Assembly (NCBI GenBank): GCA_030141605.1
Contig: JAQGDQ010000723.1
Coordinates: 1-64,000 of the forward strand
DNA length: 64,000 bases
Source of the DNA: Tubiluchus corallicola
Taxonomy: Eukaryota > Priapulida > Priapulimorpha > Priapulimorphida > Tubiluchidae
Direction of reading: 5' to 3'
Shown here: positions 1-9,556 of the stretch, one piece after another
How positions within the stretch are numbered: the stretch's first letter is position 1
Layout: each line of letters begins with the position of its first letter
Notes under the pieces: generated by a model
Databases searched by the model: none
What the model was told of the DNA's origin: nothing
What the model saw: the letters and a program-made list of their open reading frames with translations, nothing else
Program-made: the position numbers and the translations under genes

Positions 1-84
1 ATGGATATTTAAAGGAAAACCAGCACCAATTTTAAACAATACCTCAAAATGATTTTCCCGCTAAAATTGTTCGATTTCAAATAC

Positions 85-527
85 CGTAAGTCTTCGCTTT
101 ACGACCTCCCCCATTTAGCAACATTTCATTTTAACAACGCTGAACATTTGACACCTTTTCCAGTAAGTCCTCGCTTAACGACCTCCTCCCCCGTTTAGCA
201 ACATTTCATTTTAACAATGCTGAATATTTGACACCTTTTCCAATAAATCCTCGGTTAACAACGTCCCCCTGTTTAGCGACATTTCATTTTAACAATGCTG
301 AACATTGACACCTTTTAAGTAAGCAGAAAAAATTAATTAGTAGAACCCAAAAGGAAACTCACAAACTTTTATTTTATATGATTTAAGCACTTTGCCACTG
401 GAACGTAACTCCATTTTTTTACATTAGTTTCTATGGAAGTTTTGGTTTCATTTAATGACATTTCGCTCAAGGTTGCATTTTGCTGGAACGCATTAACATC
501 GTTAAGCGAGGACTTACTGTATTGTTT
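85..527. mobile_element. Inverted-repeat DNA element with a triplicated left end
   Basis: The left end reads GTAAGTCTTCGCTTTACGAC and the right end (about 504-525) is the inverse, CGTTAAGCGAGGACTTACTG. The first roughly 78 bp occurs three times in tandem (about 85, 163 and 240), and each copy starts with the terminal sequence and runs to GACACCTTTT. A related element with the same termini lies at 25100-25810. The element sits in an usherin intron. No transposase reading frame is visible. Confidence 0.7.
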
Positions 528-1128
528 CTGAAAGAATAACTCGCATTCGAGTGTTATCACTGCGGAAACTTAATTTTGTCAGTTTTTCATTACTTGCCAT
601 CATATTTTCTTAGATTGCTGAGAAAGTGAGGCCTGTAACTAAGCAAGTCACTCTTGAGGTTGCCTCTTGAAAATTTCCTTTAGAGCTGTAGTCAACTTAA
701 AACTGTGCTCTTATAATTTTCTGAGTTTTTGTGTTTAATGGCCAACATCACATACAGTGCCGCAAATTTAACTTTGAGAACATGTACGGAATGCGCAACA
801 AGTCCTTGGAAGTTTCCGCATTTGAAAAATTGCATCCAGCTGTCATGTCATTCCTAATTGTGCCTCGAGAAAAGTAACCAAGTTTCTGGCACTAATATTT
901 AAATGCAAAATAACATTTTGCCATTTACTGTAGATAATAAATATGTATTTGTAATACAGATTGAAATAATCCATTATTTAAAACATCCTCAAGTTCCGTA
1001 ACCAGCTAATGTCATTGTTACAACTTCTCAGATGAATGATATTGCTAAAACTGGTGGCGAAATGTCCAGTGACAAGTTATGACCGCACATCCCCGTGTTA
1101 TAATATCTCTTGTTTCTTTGCTTTGCAG

Positions 1129-4100
1129 GTTTGAACTTCATCTGAAAATGGCTTGTCCAGCGTCCAGCCAGCCAGTGGATAAACCTTGTGTGGAGAGCAT
1201 GCCCACATTAATCTACAGTGGACCGAGCTTAAAGTTCAATTTGACGGGTCTCACGCCGTACACTAACTACCTTGTTCAACTGCTTGTGCATACTAAAGCG
1301 GGAACTACTAATTCTACCTGGCAACTTTTTACGACAAGCTCTGCAGGTAAGTTAGTGTAGCTGGTTTCAAACATTTGCTTGCCTGTGTGTTTTCAAATGC
1401 ATTTCTATGGCTGTTTGTGCCTGTCATAATAAGATGAGGCTTGCCATTTAATATATAAAGAAATTGTATTTATTATTGCTAAAATATTAAAATGGAATAA
1501 GACTTTTCTTTCGAATGATGAGAAGCATTTAGAAGGCAACAAAGAGGAGAAGTTCTATTGACATAGTCGTTACCAGACCTTCTCATTGCTTGTCATCCTT
1601 GTTAAAAGAATTCTTATTGGCATGGTCCTGGTTAGATGTCTTATTCACATGATCTTTGTTAGAAAGATTCTTGTAGGTACATGTTTGTTAGGAGACTTTT
1701 TATTGACACTGTTCTTCTTGGAGTAATTTTCATTAGCTGGTCTTTAATAGGAAAATTCTTGTTGACATGGTCATTGTTAGACAAATTCTTGTTGGCATTG
1801 TCCTTCTTAGAGCAATTCTTATTAGCTGATCTTTAATAGAAAAATCCTTGTTGACATGGTCACTGTTAGACGAATTCTTGTTGGCATTGTCCTTCTTAGA
1901 GCAATTCTTATTAGCTGATCTTTAATAGAAAAATCCTTGTTGACATGGTCACTGTTAGACGAATTCTTGTTGGCACTGTCCTTCTTAGAGCAATTCTTAT
2001 TAGCTGGTCTTAAAAAGAAAAATCCTTGTTGACATGGTCATTGTTAGACAAATTCTTGTTGGCATTGTCCTTCTTAGAGCAATTCTTATTAGCTGGTCTT
2101 TAATAGAAAAATCCTTGTTGACATGGTCATTGTTAGACAAATTCTTGTAGGCATTGTTCTTCTTAGAGCAATTCTTATTAGCTGGTCTTTAATAGAAAAA
2201 TTCTTGTTGACATGGTCATTGTTAGACAAATTCTTGTTGACACTGTTCTTCTTAGAGCAATTCTTATTACCTGGTCTTTAATAGTAAAATTTTTATTGAC
2301 ATGGTTGTTGTTAGACGAATTCTTGTTGGCATTGTTCTTCTTAGAGGAATTCTTATTAGCTGGTCTTTAATAGAAAAATCCTTGTTAACGTGGTCACTGT
2401 TAGACGAATTCTTGTTGGCATTGTCCTTCTTAGAGCAATTCTTATTAGCTGTTCTTTAATAGGAAAATCCTTATTGACATGGTTGTTGTTAGGTGAATTC
2501 TTGTTGGCACTGTTCTTCCAAGAGTATTCGCCCAATCATTGAGGCAATGGGTTTGGAGTTCAAATCCAACTGTCGACACACTTGTCAGATTGTAGTTTTA
2601 GTTTCCCAGCGTTAGCTGGTAATCTTACTTGTTGATTTGTAACTAGCGAAAGTCTGTAATAATAATAACGTACAATGTTGCTAAGTCTGTAAACGTGCGA
2701 ACTAACACTGCCTATTTGTTTTAGCACCGGAGTACATAATGACACCGTCCATCACTGTAAATGAGCGAACGTTGGTATTGGACTGGTCAAAATCATTCAG
2801 ATTAAATGGTCAGCTTCATCAGTATATCTTATATACTAATGGCTATAAGACTTATTCCGGTTTTGGAGAACAATCGACGCTCGTCCGAGAAAATTTGAGC
2901 AAAAGCAAGTATTTTATTGTTTGTCTTTGTATAACCGCGGTGTTTTATATATCAGTGGGTTGATGAAATGTGGATGCGTTTTCACGTGTGGATGAAAATT
3001 ATGTAAAAAAACATAGGTATTAAATTTTCTTTACCATTTGAAAGTTTTAGTACTTTCTCTGAAAAGGGACAGTTTATAATCTAGCATAGCGACGATTATA
3101 GAGACGAATAGTAAATTGTTTGAGAATCAGCATTGACCCTGATCCACAAATCTAACTCCATTTTTACATTCTGTTCCCTTTATCTGTTCTGATTGGCGAG
3201 TGAAATAATATTGTGATGAAGTGATGTATGCTCTTTCTTTTTCTGCGCTTCCATTTCTGCTATTACAATGATTTGTATCTGATTTTTTAAGTACGTTGTA
3301 TTTTCAGAATACACCATAATGGTAACGCTGATAACGCACGTTGGAAATGTGTCTTCTGACCCAGTCACATTCGACCCGGAGATACACACGACGTTAAAAA
3401 CTGCAGTTGGCGGTAAGTTGAACATTTTTTAACATTTTTCTGTATTCGTGTCTTAATTAATAGCAGCAAATCGTCTCCCATCTCAGTTGTTGTGCCCCAA
3501 TGTTTTTAGCTTGGCTTTGTAATTGCTCAACTAGTCTAAGTTTTTCATTAGTACACATATAATCGATTACCAAATTACGCTTTGCTGTCTGTTGTCTCCC
3601 AGAAACTAGCTTTTCATTGCTTATAATGGTCAACATTTTTTTGTGTTCTTTAAACAGTTTGGAACTCTGTTACTCAGGCTACAGCAATTAATGGTCAGAC
3701 CAATGATATCTAAATGGTTGAGGCTGAGCTGACGCTTAGTTGATAGTTAAAAATAGTCTTCTAAAATGAGGTACTAAAACTGTAAGGACCTCTTCTGGAA
3801 GCCTGTGTTAACAAAATATACATCTGGTGGCCATATGGCAGACTGAATTGCTGAAAAGTATATATCCTGACAGTGACCCATCTGCTGACTGGACAGGCTT
3901 AGGATTGCTTAATCTTTATCAAAGTCATGATATCTGGATTTAGGTTGTCCTCGCAAATACTTTTCTTTGCCATGTTTGTTAATTAATTAACATTTTGTCA
4001 TTTAACTAATTCATATACATTTTTACAGGCACGGTATACGTCGGCACTCCTAAAATCACCAGCCCTCCTGTGACGACGACTACGACCGTAGCACCTAAAC

Positions 4101-7007
4101 CCATCATCGCATACTTCAAGGAAACTTGGTTTATTGTGCTCATGTCATTGTTGGGTGTAATGTTAATCTTCATCATCCTAGCTTGTTGCTTAAAGAACAC
4201 TGGACACAGATCTCCGTACCAGCGAGAGCGACTTCCTCTACCTCCAAAGCCTCAGCGGCAACCCAAGCTGTGGCCAGAATCGTATCCATGTTACGACAGT
4301 ACCATCGGCTATGTGGTAAGTGTAGTAAGCATTTCCCTCGGCTGACAACATGTATATGTTCCTTATTTTACACATGTGAAATTTCTATCATCGTGAATTT
4401 TATATTATTAATTTAGGAACCTCCGTATGACCAGGGCTACAATGTCGCAAAGGGCGATTATCCGCAAGCGTTTAATCACTACGCAAACCACGCATATGAT
4501 CAGGGATCATTGGTCAGTTTGTCGCCAAGTTTACCAGTCAACCAGACTGGCAGATTTCTGCTGGACGAAGATGATGACTTGGCTTGGGTGGATCGACTCA
4601 GTAGCGTGCATCCCGAAAGCTTGGTAATTAGCCATGTAGCATAATTGAGTAGTAAATAACTTGGTAGTGTGCATCTTGAAAGTTTGGTAAGTAGCTATGT
4701 AGCATAATTGAGTAGTAAATGACTAGGTAGTGTGCATCTTGAAAGTTTGGTAAGTAGCTATGTAGCATAAGTGAGTAGTAAATGACTTGGTAGTGTGCAT
4801 CTTGAAAGTTTGGTAAGTAGCTATGTAGCATAAGTGAGTAGTAAATGACTAGGTAGTGTGCATCTTGAAAGTTTGGTAAGTAGCTATGTAGCATAAGTGA
4901 GTAATAAATGACTCTGTAGTGTGCATCTTGAAAGTTTGGTAAGTAGCTATGTAGCATAAGTGAGTAGTAAATGACTAGGTAGTGTGCATCTTGAAAGTTT
5001 GGTAAGTAGCTATGTAGCATAAGTGAGTAGTAAATGACTCGGTAGTGTGCATCTTGAAAGTTTGGTAAGTAGCTATGTAGCATAAGTGAGTAGTAAATGA
5101 CTAGGTAGTGTGCATCTTGAAAGTTTGGTAAGTAGCTATGTAGCATAATTGAGTAGTAAATGACTCGGTAGTGTGCATCTTGAAAGTTTGGTAAGTAGCT
5201 ATGTAGCATAAGTGAGTAGTAAATGACTCGGTAGTGTGCATCTTGAAAGTTTGGTAAGTAGCTATGTAGCATAAGTGAGTAATAAATGACTTGGTAGTGT
5301 GCATCTTGTAAGTTTGGTAAGTAACTATGTAGCATAAGTGAGTAGTAAATGACTAGGTAGTGTGCATCTTGAAAGTTTGGTAAGTAACTATGTAGCATAA
5401 GTGAGTAGTAAATGACTCGGTAGTGTGCATCCAGAAAGTTTGGTAAGTAACTATGTAGCATAAGTGAGTAATAAATGACTAGGTAGTGTGCATCTTGTAA
5501 GTTTGGTAAGTAGCTATGTAGCATAAGTGAGTAGTAAATGACTCGGTAGTGTGCATCCAGAAAGTTTGGTAAGTAACTATGTAGCATAAGTGAGTAATAA
5601 ATGACTAGGTAGTGTGCATCTTGTAAGTTTGGTAAGTAGCTATGTAGCATAAGTGAGTAGTAAATGACTCGGTAGTGTGCATCCAGAAAGTTTGGTAAGT
5701 AGCTATGTAGCATAAGTGAGTAGTAAATGACTAGGTAGTGTGCATCTTGAAAGTTTGATAAGTAGCTATGTAGCATAAGTGAGTAGTAAATGACTCGGTA
5801 GTGTGCATCTTGAAAGTTTGGTAAGTAGCTATGTAGCATAAGTGAGTAGTAAATGACTCGGTAGTGTGCATCTTGTAAGTTTGGTAAGTAGCTATGTAGC
5901 ATAAGTGAGTAGTAAATGACTCGGTAGTGTGCATCTTGTAAGTAGCTATGTAGCATAAGTGAGTAATAAATGACTAGGTAGTGTGCATCCTGAAAGTTTG
6001 GTAAGTAGCTATGTAGCATAAGTGAGTAGTAAATGACTCAGTAGTGTGCATCCTGAAAGTTTGGTAACTATGTAGCATAAGTGAGTAGTAAATGACTTGG
6101 TAGTGTGCATCCTGAAAGCTTGGTAAGTACTGTTGAACAGCATGTAACTTAGCAGCATGCTTCTCTAATATTTGATAAATATCATGAGTAAATGCCACAT
6201 TGCCACAACTTAATAATGCCTGCTGTATGAAACTAAAATATAATAATGAAAGAGAAGAAAATCAGAAACTAATTACTTTACCCAATCAAATCTAATTTAG
6301 ATGGAAAATTTATTATTTACTTTTAACTTTGAGCTTCACAACACACTGCTTCATAATTGCTACTAGTCAAAATCCAGAAAATGTTTGCTCCTTACTTTAA
6401 GAGTCAGTGCTTTGCTTATATTATCATTTCACACACAGACCTAATTTGCCATTAATGTAACAATTATTTTACTTAAATTTAGCCGTGCAGTTACAATGTT
6501 ACTTGGTTATCGATTTTATTCAAAATTACTGCTAATTCAGTAGATTCGTAAGAAGCCTTATCAGAGATTTCATAGCCGAATTTGGCAGCATTTAATTTTG
6601 GCACAATAAAAATAAGGTTGCCTTGGACAGCATTAAAAATAAATGCTGGCATGTAGACATGTAGAAAAAAACTTTTGCTGCCATGATTAGTTTAGTATTT
6701 TAGTGAGATCAATGCAAATGAAATTACAGAGAAGCTACGTACATTATCAAATATTAATTAGCGGGCAGCAACGCTTGTAGGTATTTTCTTGCAGTTTAAA
6801 TGCATAAGCAAGTTACTCACCATTTTGAACCAATAATTTTTCTTACATTTAAAATGTTCATACATTCAGCCATTTTATACATTTTGTTGTATGTAGATTT
6901 GCCTACTTATTTTTCAGCTGGATGATGATTTGTACAGCACAGTGCGCAGTCATCCGTACAGTATTACACACAAACAACATCAGATTTTTCCAGACTCTCA
7001 CCTCTGA
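1129..7007 (+). CDS. USH2A: Usherin-like receptor, C-terminal part (6 exons; gene continues off the left edge)
   Basis: Exons 1129-1346, 2725-2904, 3308-3412, 4029-4315, 4417-4623 and 6918-7007 join in frame into 361 residues ending at TGA 7005-7007. In order: two or more fibronectin III modules (exons 1-3); a Thr-rich linker; a transmembrane segment (WFIVLMSLLG to LACC, exon 4); a basic juxtamembrane YQRERLPLPPKP; an acidic tail with YDQGSL; and the end FPDSHL, a class I PDZ ligand. Vertebrate usherin has the same order, a near-identical WFIVLM membrane start, a related RERPPLVPL tail and a DTHL end. In vertebrates usherin is a giant ankle-link/periciliary adhesion receptor that binds whirlin and harmonin PDZ domains. 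Oddities: the intron after 2904 needs a GC donor, and the donor after 4623 is the first unit of a 63-bp tandem array. The N-terminal bulk of the protein lies outside the window. Identity is strong for the tail; the exon joins are inferred. Confidence 0.88.
1540..2525 (+). repeat. 89-bp minisatellite in an usherin intron, about 10-11 copies
   Basis: Units of about 89 bp, made of four related blocks of about 22 bp (TTCTTGTTGGCATTGTCCTT, AGAGCAATTCTTATTAGCTG, TCTTTAATAGAAAAATCC, TTGTTGACATGGTCATTGTT). The left edge is diverged and the middle copies are very alike, as expected for an array that grew from shorter units. It is not coding. Confidence 0.9.
2519..2600 (+). mobile_element. Possible tRNA-like SINE remnant
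   Basis: GGAGTTCAAATCCAACTG resembles a Pol III B box. It follows the end of the 89-bp array. No clear A box or target duplication was found, so this is a weak call. Confidence 0.2.
4596..6130 (+). repeat. 63-bp minisatellite built from an exon/5' splice-site junction, about 25 copies
   Basis: The first unit (4596-4658) is the real end of an usherin exon (codons LSSVHPESL, to 4623) plus the first 35 bases of its intron. It is followed without a gap by units of exactly 63 bp at 4659, 4722 and onward, with shorter units near 5930-5990 and 6060-6100. Most units carry the donor-like string TTTGGTAAGTA where the true exon has CTTGGTAATTA. The last unit (about 6097-6130) has the exon-like GAAAGCTTGGTAAGTAC. 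Reading on from the exon meets TAA at 4642, so the array itself is not coding in the usherin frame. The unit length is a multiple of three, so a long uninterrupted frame also appears on the - strand; it is a by-product of the repeat. Confidence 0.95.
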
Positions 7008-7247
7008 TGAAATCCTCGTTTAGAGTGAAGGTGTTTTTAGCGAGACTGTAATACGTTTCGTCCAATCCTCAACTGTCGATAAACCACATTGTGAGGAAAA
7101 TGGCAGCCCGCTGAGTACAAGTGCATCAACAGTGCTCATGTAGTACTTATCAGCAGTCATGATGTTTAAGTATGATCAGGAATACTATGATAAGCTGAAT
7201 ATGCTTATTTTATACTTAATTTGTATTAAATGTAATGCTGTTTGAGG

Positions 7248-7653
7248 CAATGGCGTCGCTAGGGGGTATGGCCCACCACACCATCCTGCGGGTGACACCA
7301 TAAATGTGTATTTTTTGGAGGGGTCTATTCATTCATATTCATAATTTTTTATTCATACGATTAAATATTGCTTCAATGTGTAAATACCACACATGAAAAA
7401 TTAAAAATATTAAAAGTTTCATTTTAAAATAAACATTGTCAATGTACTAACGTGTTATTAGCACTTTAACTCAGTAGGATGGAAAACACAATCACGTTGT
7501 CTAGATAATGTTTCTCCTAATCGCCATGTAGCCTGTGCTAGCTACGTTAGATACTATTAAAGGACTTTGTATGATACAGTATATGAGCTGCAACGCACAG
7601 GTGACATCATGAGTACTGCACCGGGTGACACCAACCCTAGCGACGCCCGCCTA
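7248..7653. mobile_element. hAT-type MITE with exact 8-bp target duplication
   Basis: Ends contain GGCGTCGCTAGGG and its inverse CCCTAGCGACGCC. GTTTGAGG occurs immediately outside both ends (7240-7247 and 7654-7661), the 8-bp duplication expected of hAT insertion. The element is about 406 bp, AT-rich and has no transposase frame. It probably lies in the 3' UTR of the usherin-like gene. Confidence 0.8.
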
Positions 7654-8110
7654 GTTTGAGGTTTAACAGTTGTTGAACGTTTTGTGCATCACAGTAGATT
7701 AGCATTGACAAAGACGCATTAGTCACAAAAGAATCTAGTCATAAAAATGATTTACAAGAGTGAGGTTGTGGTGAAAGTGCACACTTAACACTGTATGAAG
7801 CTTTTATGTATTTAATTCATATATAAATAATTAGGGACCATTTTGTACAAACTAAAATTCAAGTGTTTGAGTTCTCACACCACTAACTTATTTCATTTTA
7901 CAAGTCTTAGTTGTAAAAACATAGTATTTTATACTCTATAATAGTTCGTTTTATAGCATTGTTTTCTTATAAATAACATTAAGTAATATATTATATACAT
8001 TTTTCAGCAATCATGAATAACATTTTCACTTAAATCTAGTCGACAAGTATGGCCAGAATTACTGCTTAAAAAGTTTAATATCTTTATTTTGTAAATAACG
8101 GGTATCATAT

Positions 8111-8290
8111 GATTGTGACCAATCATCCGTATTGATGTACTATTCGAACATGTCTTTTATTGGTTTTTGTGATTGTGACCAATCATCCGTATTGATGTAC
8201 TGTTCGAACATGTCTTTTATTGGTTTTTGTGATTGTGACCAATCATCCGTATTGATGTACTGTTCGAACATGTGTCTTTTATTGGTTTTT
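8111..8290 (+). repeat. Three tandem copies of a 60-bp unit
   Basis: Three near-identical 60-bp units start with GATTGTGACCAATCATCCG and end TTATTGGTTTTTGT. The third has a small insertion (TGTGTC for TGTC). The unit is divisible by three, so a short open frame runs through it; nothing suggests that it is a protein. Confidence 0.9.
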
Positions 8291-8426
8291 GTGATTCCGT
8301 CCTTGTTACTGTGATAATACAGTGCATAATGAAATGTAGTGCTCAAATGGTTTAATTTACTTTTGTTCTTTACTATTTAATTTAATATTTATTTATTTAT
8401 TTGTCAGATTTGCAGAGTAACTTTTT

Positions 8427-8432
8427 AATAAA
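8427..8432 (+). terminator. Candidate poly(A) signal of the usherin-like gene
   Basis: AATAAA lies about 1.4 kb after the usherin stop and is followed by a GT-rich stretch (TTGTCATTGTGGGTGTT, around 8453-8470). If it is used, the 3' UTR would contain the hAT MITE at 7248-7653 and the 60-bp repeat at 8111-8290. Other AT-rich candidates exist, so the choice is tentative. Confidence 0.4.
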
Positions 8433-8621
8433 CATCTGTCACTGAAATACTGTTGTCATTGTGGGTGTTTTTTGAACTTCCTGAATAAAGTTTGCAGGTC
8501 TTGCAATGTTCATACGTTTCTGCAATAAGTCTGCAGTTTACAGTCACACTATGTCATTTGTACCTCGCCTTACTATCATCTAAATACATGTGTCAGTACA
8601 TGAGACTACAGTGCGTGACGT

Positions 8622-9430
8622 GTTCCTAGCACTTCTAACTCAGTAGAGGATGGAAAACAAAATGTTGTTGTCTAGATGATGTTTCTCTTAATGACCATGT
8701 AGCGAATATTAGCTATGCACATGACTTACTACTAAATTTTGTATAATACACTATAAGACAGGGGTGTGCAAATTGCAGCCCGCCGAGAGAATTTGTGCGG
8801 CCCGCGAAGAGATTTGTCAACCTAATGAAAGTGCGGCCCGGGCGATTAATTGAGTGTATCCAGCTGAAGTCAGTGCGACGATCCCAAAGACAGTGCGGGT
8901 AGTTTTTTCTACTAGATCGGATGCCATTAACCCTTACAAGACGGTTGTAGCTTAATGTCACTGTACTACACAGACTGTGTGATACACATTACTAATATGC
9001 ATTGTAATGAAATTACCACTATCTGTCCTGAAAATAGAAATATATGGTTTGTAATATAAATTTTAATAACTTCTAAAATAGTTTCTTGAGTGTAGTAGTA
9101 ATGATGTACGCAGGTCGGATGCAAAAAAATCATTATTAGGCCTTTCTGTCCTTGATCAAACTGCCTGTGGCCCGCAGGAAGTGCGGGAAAGTTTAATGTG
9201 GCCCGGCTAGTCAGATAATTTGCACACCCCTGGGTTAAGAGCTCCAGCGCACATGTGGCACCATGAGTACCGCACCGGGCGACACCAACCTTAGCGATGC
9301 CCCCAGTTTGAGGTATAACAGTTGTTGAACATTTCGTGCATCACAGTAGATTAGCATCGACAAAGACGCATTAGTCACAAAGGAATCTAATCATACAAAT
9401 GATTTGCAAGAGTGAGGTTGTGGTGAAATG
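8622..9430 (+). repeat. Diverged duplicate of the 7442-7780 block, interrupted by a hAT element
   Basis: 8622-8758 matches about 7450-7590 (CAGTAG, GGATGGAAAACA, TTGTCTAGAT), and 9236-9430 matches about 7590-7780 (GCACCGGG, GACACCAACC, AGTTTGAGG, then CAGTTGTTGAAC and GTGAGGTTGTGGTGAAA). The copy therefore includes part of the MITE plus non-element flank on its right. This is a local duplication, not a second transposition. Confidence 0.8.
8759..9232. mobile_element. Nested hAT-type element, CAGGGGTGTGCAAA termini
   Basis: It starts CAGGGGTGTGCAAATTGCA and ends TAATTTGCACACCCCTG, the termini of a widespread hAT group. It contains GC-rich GCGGCCCGC and GTGGCCCG blocks next to the ends. Flanks CTATAAGA and GGTTAAGA are an imperfect 8-bp duplication. 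It interrupts the duplicated block described at 8622-9430. At 474 bp it is non-autonomous. Confidence 0.85.
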
Positions 9431-9556
9431 GTCGCACTGAATAGAAGCATTTCAAGAAATTTTGAATCTGTTTAGCCATCTGTCTCTTTACAGATCTTTG
9501 CCTTGACCACTAAATAATAACCTAGCAATAAACATACTGGTAACGTTGCTCAATAG

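Noticed and set aside
4628-6019. A 463-codon open frame on the - strand made of 21-residue repeats
   Set aside because: The frame exists only because the minisatellite unit is 63 bp and lacks a stop in that phase. It is antisense to the usherin intron array and has no start context or family.
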